From: Chondrus crispus
Lineage: Eukaryota > Rhodophyta > Florideophyceae > Gigartinales > Gigartinaceae
Assembly (NCBI RefSeq): GCF_000350225.1
Contig: NW_005179246.1
Location: 1-64,000 of the forward strand
DNA length: 64,000 nucleotides
Reading direction: 5' to 3'
Shown here: positions 11,433-20,679 of the stretch, piece by piece
Position numbering within the stretch: position 1 is the stretch's first letter
Layout of the letters: each line of letters starts with the position of its first letter
Translations under genes and position numbers: made by a program
Notes under the pieces: model-generated
Seen by the model: the letters and a program-made list of their open reading frames with translations, nothing else
What the model was told of the DNA's origin: nothing
Databases searched by the model: none

Positions 11433-12385
11433 ACCGTCAAGCGCATGAAAGACGGCTCCATACATGCATCACAGCCAACTGCGATACACTACGTTGTCAA
11501 CAAAGCAGAAATGAGCAAGTGCAACAGCAAACCAACGCCATACAATGACAAAACAAAGCTGAATGGCCCGGTTCCTGAAGACGAACCCATGCCCCATGTC
11601 ACCAAAATATACCAACAGCTGCTTGGTGACATACGATACATTGCCGACTCAACGCGACCAGACGTATACTTTGGCGCAAACTGACTATCTGTGGCGGCAA
11701 AAAACCCAACGACACGGCACTGGAATGCCCTCAAGCGCCTCATCAGATATCTTAAACACACCCAAACGCATGGAATCAGATTTGCAGCAGGAAAACATAG
11801 AATGCAAACGCACTGTATCCCCAACCTCCTCGAAACATACAGTGATGCGGACTTCGCCGCAGACGTCACAGACCGTAGATCCATGTCGGGCATGATCCAC
11901 ACATACCACGGCTCCCCTGTCTGCTGGGGCTCAATCAAGCAATCCATCACGGCACTGTCGACATGCGAAGCAGAATATATTGCCGCAACATCGGCAGCAC
12001 AACAAACAACGTGGATAAGAAGGTTGCTCAAAGACATCGGAATGTTATCACAGAAGACCACACCCTTCCATATAGACAACCAATCCGCAATACGCGTGGC
12101 CAAGAACAGCGGACCCACGAAACAAAGAAATTCATTGACCTCCGGCATCACTACCTCACCCACCAGACCAGAGCAAAAACGATCAGTATACGACACATAC
12201 AGTCACAAGACATGCTTGCCGATATACTCACAAAGCCGCTAACACCGAAACCATTCACACACTTAAAACCAAACTGCAAGTGTGTGACCCCCCGACCCCG
12301 CACCAAACAAAGGATCGTGCTACAGCGACGGGGGGAGTGTAATGATAACCATAACAACGAAGTCGCTATGGCACTCACAAGGTAA
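11433..12385 (+). pseudogene. Copia element 1 RT tail and RNase H
   Basis: RYIADSTRPDVYFGAN is cut by TGA 11682-11684. RNase H follows: YSDADFAADVTDRRSMSG, ALSTCEAEYIAATSAAQ and HIDNQSAIRVA give the catalytic acidic residues, then a frameshift near 12110, then FIDLRHHYLTHQTR and MLADILTKPL. The last codons run into a copy of the LTR start (see 12338). Confidence 0.9.
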
Positions 12386-12389
12386 TAAT
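12326..12389 (+). other. Polypurine tract and extra copy of the LTR start, 52 bp before the 3' LTR
   Basis: CGACGGGGGGAG (12326-12337) is a strong polypurine tract. It abuts TGTAATGATAACCATA at 12338, an exact 16-bp copy of the LTR start. The LTR equivalent of the 5' copy begins only at 12390. The 5' LTR has no such extension. Confidence 0.85.
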
Positions 12390-12532
12390 TGTAATGATAA
12401 CCATACATGCACACACGTGCACACATAATACACGGCTCACAACGCCGCACTGACGACGGCGCTAGGTCGCTAGTCTTAAGAGAATGAGTGAGAGTGAGGG
12501 AAGTATATGACAGTCATTGTCTCGTCACCACA
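12390..12532 (+). repeat. 3' LTR of copia element 1
   Basis: 143 bp matching the 5' LTR except 4 positions, followed by the GCCTC duplication. If the upstream terminus copy is counted the LTR would be 195 bp. Confidence 0.95.
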
Positions 12533-12537
12533 GCCTC

Positions 12538-13196
12538 AAAGCTCTGGTAAACACTCGGACATTGCACAAATGGCATGTATGGCGCATTATCTGCAAAATT
12601 TGAGCAATTCGTATGAAACTACTGGTCCTCCAAAAACAGTGTTTCTGGCCGGCATAAGTGTCTCATTTGTAGGGCGTCCGCAGTGCAGATATTCTTGTCA
12701 AACACAAATCGGACAGGCCACTGTACGATTTGTGATTTCCGGATTACTGTACCCTCAAGGGTATACTGTACTGTAGTACTGTGATTGCCGGTACAGTACT
12801 GTTGTGACCACTCCTTGTCACACTTAAAGCTAGGTTCTTTACTGGGTTCAACACTCATCTTCGGGCGACGCTGCTCGAGAGTACACTCGAGCCCTCCAGG
12901 ACTTCACCTGACGTCCCCCCCTCCCTCTCATGCCCGCCCCCTCTTTCTCCCTAATATCGTTTTCCCTCCTCCTTTCGTTTCACACCGACGGTGTCTCCTT
13001 CTGTCGCCCCTCCTTTCGCTTCCCTCCCCTCCATCCCGGTCTCCTGCGCCCAAACACCCCCTGCCAACCTCAATAGCGGCACGAACACACCCTTCGGACA
13101 GCGGCCAGGTCTCACACTTGTACATGTAGTCCACACCATCTAACAGTACTGTACTTACTTACAGCACAGGACGACTGCGCGACCACAGGCGAGGCG
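12538..13196. other. Noncoding spacer between two copia elements
   Basis: No supported gene. Contains palindromic GTAC-rich motifs (TACAGTACTG types near 12770-12805 and 13145) and a C-rich tract around 12900-13060. Confidence 0.4.
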
Positions 13197-13201
13197 GTGC
13201 G

Positions 13202-13310
13202 TAAGGTGCGAGGAGGTAGGGGAACGCTGACTCCGGGCGCCGCCGTCGGAGGCCCGGGTCACACTTTAATATTAAAGTGTGATTTAGGGCTAATCTGTGG
13301 TGCCCTTACA
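13202..13310 (-). repeat. 3' LTR of copia element 2
   Basis: Contains a perfect 22-bp palindrome centred on AATATT (about 13261-13282) that doubles as the only A/T-rich, TATA-like segment, plus a GC-rich stretch around GGCGCCGCCG. A second copy of the first 15 bp (TGTAAGGGCACCACA on the minus strand) lies 51 bp further inside, ending at 13361. Confidence 0.92.
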
Positions 13311-13930
13311 GTCTGCGCTGATGTCCTCGTGGTCGCGCAGTGGTGTTGTGGTGCCCTTACAGCCGTGGGTGCGCGGCTGCGAGACGAGGCGTATGCTGTT
13401 GAGATGTTTGGCGTAGGCTTGCCGCGTGAGCGGTTTGGTGAAGCAGTCCGCTCGGAGGTCTGCGAATGGTTCGTAGGTTGGTAATATTACCTTGTCGCGT
13501 GCCAGATGCTGTAGCACATGGTATCGTACGTCGATATATTTTGTTTTGCGTGTGGGCGCAGACGCCTCGGCGCCGGCGATTGCACCTTGGTTGTCCATAT
13601 GAAGCGCCGTCGTGGGGAGTTTGGTGCCGGTAATTTCGGTTGTGAGGTTCCGCAACCATTCGCGTGCTGCGCGGTTACGCTTGCAGCTATCGAGGATAAC
13701 GCAAACGTGGAATCTACCACGGTTCTGATGCGGCGGGACGACCATCATATTGCGTTATTGCCGTAACAAATGACGTTGCCCATCGTCGATTGTCGGGTGT
13801 CTGGACACCCGGCGAAATCTGCGTCGGAGAACGCGGATATGCGATGGGGACCTGCCGTGTAGATTAGGCCGTGGTGGATGGTGTTGAGTAAGTATCTCGC
13901 GACGTGCTTGAGGGCCGTCCACTGACGCAC
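13290..13930 (-). pseudogene. Copia element 2 RNase H
   Basis: Two overlapping frames. 13930-13745 gives LKHVARYLLNTIHHGL and FSDADFAGCPDTRQS (RNase H Asp); 13748-13290 gives HMDNQGAIAGAE, KYIDVRYHVLQHLARD and DCFTKPLTRQAY. The central E-A-E-Y segment is damaged at the frame change near 13745. The frame reads through the duplicated LTR terminus, giving CKGTT twice. Confidence 0.85.
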
Positions 13931-13948
13931 TGTGAAGCGTTTGGTGTG

Positions 13949-14494
13949 TCAGGATAATACACAAGTGATGTAGGCGAGGTCGGGTCGGGTGGAGTCGACT
14001 AGGTATCGCAATATGCCTATCGCTCGGGCATAGGGGTATTGTTTGGTGTCTAGGCATGTTTCCTGTGAGTCGGGGGCGTGCAGTGTCATGCCGGAGAGAT
14101 ATGGGGTGTTGGTGAGCTTGGCCTTGTCCATGCGGAGGAGGTTGACGAAAGACCTGGCCAAGTGGGGTTGTGAGATGTGCAGTGTGTCGTTGTGTGACCA
14201 GTTCAATGACCAGCCGACTAGGTGAGCCGCAGTGCCGAGGTTTTTGAAGCGGTATTTCTGCCTGAGGTCGTCCAGCAGGCTTTTGTACATCATGTCGCTG
14301 TTAGTGCCGACGGCGAAGTCGTCAATAGTTACCGCCATTATCAAAAAATTATCCCCGTCGCGTTTTCGGTAGACGTTAGGGTCGGCTTTGATCTGTGTGT
14401 AGCCGTGGGTGATGAGATGTCGACGGAGGCCGTTGCTGTATACGCGCGGGGCTTGTGGCGTGCCCCAGGGGTTCTTTTGTATGCGGGCGACCAT
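13949..14494 (-). pseudogene. Copia element 2 reverse transcriptase, C-terminal half
   Basis: Begins at the N-P-W-G-T-P-Q-A-P segment (the usual Y-G-L-K-Q-A-P position), then DPNVYRKRDGD, AVTIDDFAVGTNSD (motif C as IDDF), LVGWSLNWSHN and ILRYLVDSTRPDLAY. Motif A (the D-V-K-x-A-F/Y-L segment) is absent because the N-terminal half is deleted. Confidence 0.88.
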
Positions 14495-14660
14495 GCCTGG
14501 TCGAGTTGGTGTGCCGTGCGTTTTGTGGAGTGGGGGTGTGGGATGGTATCATGTAGCCGCCGTGAGGCGTGAACACTACGTGGCAGTCATTTTGTAGAGT
14601 AACTTGTGCTACTGGTAGTAGGTTTTTGGAAAAAGTGGGGATGGTGATGGCTTGCGGCAC
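14376..14660 (-). pseudogene. Copia element 2 protease tail joined to RT (deletion junction)
   Basis: Frame with IPTFSKNLLPVAQVTLQND, typical of sequence after the copia protease, ending in sequence unlike integrase. The deletion junction lies about 14500-14560. No pre-integrase zinc finger or DDE residues are found between protease and RT. Confidence 0.7.
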
Positions 14661-14780
14661 GCGGAGTGTGGCTCCTCGGCGGTCGTGAGGCGTGACGGAG
14701 GACGTAGGAGTGCCTGTAGCTCCGGAGCTGTTGGGGAGAGCCGTATTAGAGGGTTGGCGACGGGCGTTAGTAGGCGCATA

Positions 14781-15404
14781 TCAATATGTTCGTCTATCTT
14801 CCGATCGGAAGAAGGATGATGTACATCCAGAGTCTGGGTAGTATTTGTGAGACGGGGTGTGCTGTACCTGTGACATGTCCTCTTCATTGTCGCTGCCTTT
14901 GTGCTGGTCGGGTTCCTCCGTGTGCTTCGTGTTGTAGGGGGAATAATGGCAGTCATTGTAATCTTCGGGCTCTTGTATGTGCTGGGCGGCGTTGGCGCTG
15001 TTGCGTGCGCGGTTCAATGCGTCGGTTCGGCGGAAGCGACCGCGGCCCCTGCCGCGTGAGGGGTTGTATCCTGCCGTCTGCACGGGTCGCCCTTGGTTGT
15101 AGCCTTGGTACGGGGGCGTCGTTCTTGTTGCAGTTTTTGGAGCTGCTGGCATTCGTTCGTGTGGTGGGGGTTGGAATGGTGGAATTGTGCACCAGGTGCG
15201 GGTTGTCCCTGTCTTTTGTGGATTGATGGTTTGGGCTGCTGGTATGAATAGGTCTAGCAGCTGTCGGAGTTCACGGATAGTGGTCGTTCTGTGCGCGAGC
15301 AGGCTCGGTATGTGCTGCTGGAGGGACGGGCGTGACCTCAGCCCACATATGATGTATGCTATGGCCCGTGCGTCTGTGAGTCCTGGGACTTTGGCGCGTA
15401 GCAT
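14781..15404 (-). pseudogene. Copia element 2 gag C-terminus and protease active site
   Basis: 207 codons: a gag helix-rich part (GLRSRPSLQQHIPSLLAH), an RG-rich RNA-binding tail (PSRGRGRGRFRR) in place of a CCHC knuckle, an acidic linker, then YYPDSGCTSSF, the aspartic protease site with D-S-G. It lies in a different frame from the gag N-terminus. Confidence 0.8.
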
Positions 15405-15500
15405 GGCTTGACGGTGACTGAGGTGTCGGGTGATGTAGTCTTTGATGGTCTCGCGCGGTTTGATGGTGATCGTCGTGGCTTTGGCTCGTAACCTTTAATG

Positions 15501-15995
15501 TTATCGGGTGTTGTCATCTTCGTAGTGTGTCTTGATGTTGGCAAGCATGTCAGCTGGCGACAGCTGGAGGAAGTCATATCCTATGATGCATAAAGTTTCC
15601 CGTGAGATCGTCGAGCCGATGATGCGGCGGACCTGGGCGATCTCCTTGGGGTGTTGAAGTGTCTGTTCAGGGTCGGCGCTGGAGCTAGCTGGGGCGCCCT
15701 GGACGGTGAGTTCGGTCAGACAGAGTTCCTGGATGTAGTTCATAACAGCGAATTGCCAGATGTCATAGTTGTTTTTCGTGAGGGTAGGGATGGGAATCGT
15801 GTATGGGGATTTCATGTGTGGTGTGCTGTCGGCAGTTTGCGGCGCGTTTTGTGTGTTGATGTTGTCGAGGGGTTCCTGCGCGGTGGCGTTAGCGTATAGA
15901 TTGTCGATGTGCTGTCGTAGGCTGAGTCGTCTCGAGCTCAGGGCGCGCTGGGTAGCGTGGTCCAGAGTGGAGGTCGTCACGGGGAGCGAAGCCAC
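15501..15995 (-). pseudogene. Copia element 2 gag N-terminus
   Basis: 164 codons with the UBN2/DUF4219-like NYDIWQFAVMNYIQELC segment. No ATG in frame; the ATG inside the primer-binding site is one base out of frame, suggesting a 1-nt indel. A frame change near 15480 separates it from the gag C-terminus. Confidence 0.75.
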
Positions 15996-16002
15996 TCGGA
16001 GA

Positions 16003-16016
16003 TAGGGTCCATAACC
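16003..16016 (-). promoter_or_regulatory. Primer-binding site of copia element 2 (half initiator tRNA-Met type)
   Basis: On the minus strand GGTTATGGACCCTA follows the 5' LTR directly, identical over 14 bases to the site of element 1 although the LTRs are unrelated. Confidence 0.75.
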
Positions 16017-16125
16017 TAAGGTGCGAGAAGGTAGGGGAACGCTGACTCCGGGCGCCGCCGTCGGAGGCCCAGGTCACACTTTAATATTAAAGTGTGATTT
16101 AGGGCTAATCTGTGGTGCCCTTACA
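16017..16125 (-). repeat. 5' LTR of copia element 2
   Basis: 109 bp, 2 mismatches to the 3' copy. Abuts GTGCG at 16126 with no extra terminus copy on this side. Confidence 0.92.
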
Positions 16126-16302
16126 GTGCGCGCACTGCCCATCAGGAACGAATAAATTCGCAAGTAATTTAGAAGCGACAGACAGGGAGGATAGGGATCT
16201 GTGTGACGGCGGCGAGTGAGGTGATCTGATTGTGCTGTCATGCGTGTGCTACGTGTGCACGTATGGCTCTCATGACATTGAGTGATCATCACGCCTTACT
16301 AA

Positions 16303-16433
16303 GGGTGACCCCACCGCGCCTTGCCCAAAATCGCAAAAAGCAGACACTTGTCCTCCGGTAATTGGATCTACTATCTTTTAATCAAGCCGCGCTTTGGGGG
16401 AGGTGGTGATTCAGAGATGAACCCCACCGCGCC
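16303..16433 (+). repeat. Left terminal and subterminal inverted repeats of the Harbinger element
   Basis: Outer repeat at 16303-16320; subterminal GAACCCCACCGCGCC at 16419-16433. Both recur inverted at the right end. Confidence 0.88.
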
Positions 16434-16648
16434 TGTAACAAGATACATCTATTCATATTCAGGGTCACCCCAATTAGGCTACAAGTATGTCGTAGAAATA
16501 CATTTGGCGCAAAGAAGAAAGCTACTGCACGCGTCTGTTCCACAATTGGCGGCAACTTTTGCTCGTCACTTGCCCGCTCTCCATAATATGTAGGCTCCTG
16601 TTTGGGAATTATCAACTCGGCAAGTACACCACGCTTTCAATTCCAATT

Positions 16649-18115
16649 ATGGACTCTGGAACCGATTCCGATGATACCATCGCGGCATATTTCATGCTTT
16701 CTCTATCTGCTGCTGCTGTCGCTGGCGCTCTGGTCGCTCGGCAGCACAGAGAGCGCGTGCGATCCGGAGGTAAGTTTGGAGGATCAAGAATGGGAAAGGC
16801 GATGAACAGAGATCGCCACCGCCATTGCTTTGAAAGGCAAACAAATGAAGACTGGTTTTTGTCGCGGGATAGTGCAGGAAGCAGGTCTCTCTTCACGGCA
16901 GAAAAGTTTCGTGGCACTCATCGCGTTTCTATGGATATATACGAGCGCATTCGCGCGGTGCTGCCAGAGGTTGATCCATGGATTGCACAGATGGCTGAAG
17001 CGGTGGGCAAGCAGGGAACGTCTACGGATCAGAAGCTCATCGCAGCCCTGCGCATGCTAGCAAGCGGAAACTGCGCGAAAAGCGAAATACCGCTTATGAG
17101 GTTGGCGGAATCAACTCTTCTAGAAAACTTAAAACGGTTTTCTGCCGCGATTGTGAAGGGGTTTGGAAAAGAGTATCTGCGCCTTCCAACTACGAATGAA
17201 ATTACAAAAATAGAAGCAGAGTATGCTGCTATGGGGTTTCCAGGCGCTATAGGTTGCGTCGATTGTGCAAGCTGGACTTGGGACGCATGTCCTGTTGCTT
17301 GGCAGGGACGACACAAGGGCAAGGAACGCAAAACCCTCAATCGTATGGAGGTAGTATGCGACGATTATCTTCGTATTTGGCACGTGAATTTTGGAGCACC
17401 CGGGGCGAAGAACGACATTCAGATAATGAACGCCTCCCCATTGTTTAATAATTTAAGATCCGGACAGTGGCCGCCGACACGCCCTGAAACAGACGTCGGC
17501 GGATTTAAATTGAAATGGTACTACTTCCTCGCTGATAGTATTTATCCTAGGTTCCGATTTTTCGTGTCCACGATTCCACGACCACGATCAAAGAAAGAGA
17601 AGATGTTCGCCAAGCAGCAAGAGGGAGCTCGCAAAGCTGTCGAAAGGGTTTTTGGAGTTTTATTCAAGCGGTGGCAAATATTGTACCGACCAAGTCGGCT
17701 GTGGCGAAAAAGTGATATGAACAATATAGTTTTAGCATGTGTCGCGATCCATAATATGGTAGTTGAGGAACGCCGAGAGCAATACAAGGGTACGGAAAAG
17801 GCCCGCCTGCCCGAGGACGAGACTCGCCTGCCTACGGAAGTCCACCTGAATTGGAGGCCGACAGACCGCGCCGAGGCAGCAGCTTACTGGCGCGAGTTTG
17901 CAGATGGCTGTGAAGACGTAGACCAACACCTGCAGCTGAAGAAGGCATTGGCGAATCACATCTGGAAGGCGAGAGGGGAAGTCTGCCATGTGAGCGATGG
18001 GGACGATTTTACACGCGAAGAAGACTATATCGGAGGCAACGACTCTACTGCAGGCGATGATGAGAATGGTAGTGCTGGTGAGATTTTCTCGCCAGCACCA
18101 TCACGACTATTTTAA
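16649..18115 (+). CDS. Harbinger DDE transposase (HARBI1 / plant transposon type)
   Basis: 488 codons from the preferred ATG at 16649; an in-frame ATG at 16559 would add a hydrophobic, unlikely leader. Catalytic residues are visible in order: Asp in GCVDCASWTWD, Asp in PGAKNDIQIMN, Asp in YFLADSIYPRF, Glu in ARKAVERVFGVLFKRW. CVAIHNMVVEE closes the nuclease fold as in HARBI1. The acidic C-terminus (EEDYIGGNDSTAGDDENG) is not catalytic. The frame is uninterrupted, so the enzyme may be functional. It would cut and paste the element together with the accessory protein. Confidence 0.93.
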   Translation: MDSGTDSDDTIAAYFMLSLSAAAVAGALVARQHRERVRSGGKFGGSRMGKAMNRDRHRHCFERQTNEDWFLSRDSAGSRSLFTAEKFRGTHRVSMDIYERIRAVLPEVDPWIAQMAEAVGKQGTSTDQKLIAALRMLASGNCAKSEIPLMRLAESTLLENLKRFSAAIVKGFGKEYLRLPTTNEITKIEAEYAAMGFPGAIGCVDCASWTWDACPVAWQGRHKGKERKTLNRMEVVCDDYLRIWHVNFGAPGAKNDIQIMNASPLFNNLRSGQWPPTRPETDVGGFKLKWYYFLADSIYPRFRFFVSTIPRPRSKKEKMFAKQQEGARKAVERVFGVLFKRWQILYRPSRLWRKSDMNNIVLACVAIHNMVVEERREQYKGTEKARLPEDETRLPTEVHLNWRPTDRAEAAAYWREFADGCEDVDQHLQLKKALANHIWKARGEVCHVSDGDDFTREEDYIGGNDSTAGDDENGSAGEIFSPAPSRLF

Positions 18116-18447
18116 TCATCTTGTGTTCCACTCGTGCATGCCCCTTTCTCATTCGTAGTTTTACTGAAAATTCCAAGTCTCTATCCCCTATTCCGGTGAT
18201 ATGGCTGATCAGATGGCAGTTCACAGTAGAAAAGAGTTAATCAATTTGCAGTATAACGCCACAAAACGACCGCGGTACCCCCTCACCGCAAACCCCGTTT
18301 TGCAGCCCGACTCACCCTCCCTCCAACGCACAGCACAAATGCTGTCTCCACCTCCACACTCCACCGCTTACATTCCCCGACAGCTGCCACACCATCTACC
18401 CCTACCGCATCGCAAAACTGCTTCCCCGCAAAACGCTCCCAACAGAC

Positions 18448-20081
18448 ATGCTTAGAAAGCGCGGTCGGTCCGACCACCCGCCTCCCAACCAAGAAGAGCC
18501 CAACCAGCCGTCTTCCTCGAACGCCACCCCCTCCACGGCCGTCCCTCCGAACCCTCCCCCGAGCTCATCCGCTTCGAGANNNNNNNNNNNNNNNNNNNNN
18601 NNNNNNNNNNNNNNNNNNNNNNNNNNNNNNNNNNNNNNNNNNNNNNNNNNNNNNNNNNNNNNNNNNNNNNNNNNNNNNNNNNNNNNNNNNNNNNNNNNNN
18701 NNNNNNNNNNNNNNNNNNNNNNNNNNNNNNNNNNNNNNNNNNNNNNNNNNNNNNNNNNNNNNNNNNNNNNNNNNNNNNNNNNNNNNNNNNNNNNNNNNNN
18801 NNNNNNNNNNNNNNNNNNNNNNNNNNNNNNNNNNNNNNNNNNNNNNNNNNNNNNNNNNNNNNNNNNNNNNNNNNNNNNNNNNNNNNNNNNNNNNNNNNNN
18901 NNNNNNNNNNNNNNNNNNNNNNNNNNNNNNNNNNNNNNNNNNNNNNNNNNNNNNNNNNNNNNNNNNNNNNNNNNNNNNNNNNNNNNNNNNNNNNNNNNNN
19001 NNNNNNNNNNNNNNNNCTCGTCGGCCTCGTCTGCGTCGGCCACCACCTACTTGCGCAACTCGTCCTACCCCACCATCTCCTTCTCCTCCTCAGGCTACAC
19101 CGCCCTGCACAACTCGATGGCCTCGGCCCCGTCCCAAAAAAAGCGCCCCTCCGCCGCCTCCAAGACCGGCACCCTCTCGTCCCAGATCTCCTCCATCGAG
19201 TCCATCGACGCTGCCCCAGCGAAAACTATCGCCGATGTCGTCGCCCCGCACGCCGTCCCGCTCCAGGTCCTCGACGACAAATACCACGCCCTTTTGCTCC
19301 TCGTCAAGGCCCTCATTGGCGTCGTCTCAAATTCCGATGGCGTCATGGAGATTTGGCCCCCGGCTGCCTCGCCACTTTTATGAGCGCCTTGGGTACAGAA
19401 ATGGAGCAAGCAGCTATCGAGGAGGGCGCTCAGTTGCTCGAGCTTAGCGGCTGGACCGAGGGCAAGCATGCTGTCACCAATCCCGACGGCTATTTACAAG
19501 AATGCGACCAAAATCCCCCACGCGGCGATACCTTTCTCTCCAATTTCGTCATGCTCAGACATCTCCCCGCCGTCATCTCTTTCGACATCGCCGCCACCAA
19601 GAAGATCCCAAAGAGCTGGCCCGCTATCGGCGACTATCTTTCCCAGCAAGTCGGCCATTCCTTCCCCGTACTTGCCTTGTTGAACCACTCGAGGGCCGTC
19701 AGGGCTATTGCCGGCTGTATTTGCCTCAACTTGGACGCCATCGTTTGCGGCATCGAGCCCGACGCCAAGTACCTCATGGACATCGTCTTCGCCGGCGTTA
19801 ATCGCAACAGGCTCATGGCCAAGGAGTTCCGCAAGATGACCAAGCTCATGGTTGATTACTACGACGAGGACTGCATCAACGCCGTCTACGAGTTTTCCAA
19901 GGAGGACACCGATTTCTCAGTCGATTTCATGGACGCCCTCTCCGACTCAGCCTTGATGGACACTCCCTTGTCCGAGATGCAGGTCCGCATGCTATACATC
20001 GCAAAGGCCAGTTCATATGCCCCCACGAGGACAACCCAGGCCGTCGTCGACTCTACAAAAGCCCCGCGTTTCAATATATAA
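18448..20081 (+). pseudogene. Unidentified cargo gene inside the Harbinger element (gap and frameshift)
   Basis: GC-rich coding sequence of different composition from the transposase. N-terminal part is Pro/Ser-rich and disordered (from 18448), broken by the assembly gap, then ASATTYLRNSSYPTISF and KTIADVVAPHAVPLQVLDD; a 1-nt shift near 19353 leads into 19353-20081, an all-helical looking domain (AIEEGAQLLELSGW, FLSNFVMLRHLPAVISFDI, GVNRNRLMAKEFRKM, CINAVYEFSKEDTDFSVDF). I do not recognise the family. The C-rich Ser/Pro linker plus a helical C-terminus suggests a captured host gene. Confidence 0.55.
18580..19016. other. Assembly gap (437 N)
   Basis: Run of N within the cargo gene. The flanking Ser/Ala codons suggest a low-complexity repeat that could not be assembled. 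Confidence 1.
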
Positions 20082-20172
20082 AATGCAGTAGAGGATAGAT
20101 CTGCATGCTTTTTCCGCAGCACATCTTTCCTCGCCCTGCAATCTACACCTTGATCTTCACTATCCCTCCCAT

Positions 20173-20271
20173 ATGCCTGCATCGCCGCAACAAACTCGCG
20201 TCGGATAGGTCGGCACCGGCGTCATGGGGTGCGCCATGGCTAGTCATTTGATGACTGCCGGATACTCCTTA
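20173..20271 (+). pseudogene. Fragment of 3-hydroxyisobutyrate dehydrogenase-like N-terminus
   Basis: The frame from ATG 20173 gives a short leader, RVG, stop (TAG 20206), then [19 protein letters not shown]. The G-x-G-x-M-G and the following A-x-x-L-x-x-x-G-Y match the NAD(P)-binding start of the 3-hydroxyisobutyrate/6-phosphogluconate dehydrogenase family. Similarity ends abruptly after TAGYSL. A captured exon fragment inside the Harbinger element, not a working gene. Confidence 0.6.
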
Positions 20272-20372
20272 AGTGGAGCGGGTGGAACCGGCAGCAGAGT
20301 AGCTGGCGCGGCTCGTCGACCGGGAGCAAGCGGGCATGGAATACGGGGCGACCGTCGAGCTTTGGCCAGGCC

Positions 20373-20468
20373 GACTTTTACGCGGTGCTGGGGATCGAGT
20401 ACGGGGCTAGCCGGGCAGATATCAAGCGGGCGTACAGACGCAAGGCGATGGAGCACCACCCCGACCGA
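20373..20468 (+). pseudogene. Fragment of a DnaJ (J-domain) gene
   Basis: [20 protein letters not shown] followed by [12 protein letters not shown] covers J-domain helix I, helix II and the diagnostic HPD tripeptide. Helix III and everything after are missing; the sequence changes at once to an unrelated frame. It sits 100 bp after the dehydrogenase fragment, inside the Harbinger element. Confidence 0.75.
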
Positions 20469-20679
20469 GTTCGAGTGGGAGTGGTTGCGAGATGCGGCGA
20501 TGGGCGGCATGCACCGCCCTTCGCATTTGACACTCGCGACGGGACAAGTCTTCCTCCCTCGGAGACAAACTCCTGTCACAGCGTGGGCTCGCGTGAGATG
20601 GAGACGTGGATGAGACGTGAGTCGCGGCTGCCGTGCCTCCCTCAAATCGTGACAGGATCGTGCTGTCTCCATGCTGTAC

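Larger units (their letters stand above)
7842..12532 (+). mobile_element. Copia (Ty1-type) LTR retrotransposon 1, full length, inactive
   Basis: Two 143-bp LTRs (7842-7984 and 12390-12532) differ at 4 positions and start TG, end CA. The 5-bp target duplication GCCTC is at 7837-7841 and 12533-12537. Gene order is gag, protease/pre-integrase, integrase, RT, RNase H, the copia order. The coding region carries at least three frameshifts (near 9905, 10965 and 12110) and in-frame stops at 8925, 10367, 11430 and 11682, so it cannot make its own enzymes. The LTRs are unusually short for this family. Confidence 0.95.
13202..16125 (-). mobile_element. Copia LTR retrotransposon 2, internally deleted
   Basis: 109-bp LTRs at 13202-13310 (3') and 16017-16125 (5') differ at 2 positions; target duplication GTGCG at 13197-13201 and 16126-16130. 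Internal order on the minus strand is gag, protease, then directly the C-terminal half of RT and RNase H. Integrase and the N-terminal half of RT are missing, so about 1.5 kb has been deleted. The LTR begins TG but ends TA. It is a different family from element 1 (different LTR and gag) but shares the primer-binding site. Confidence 0.93.
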
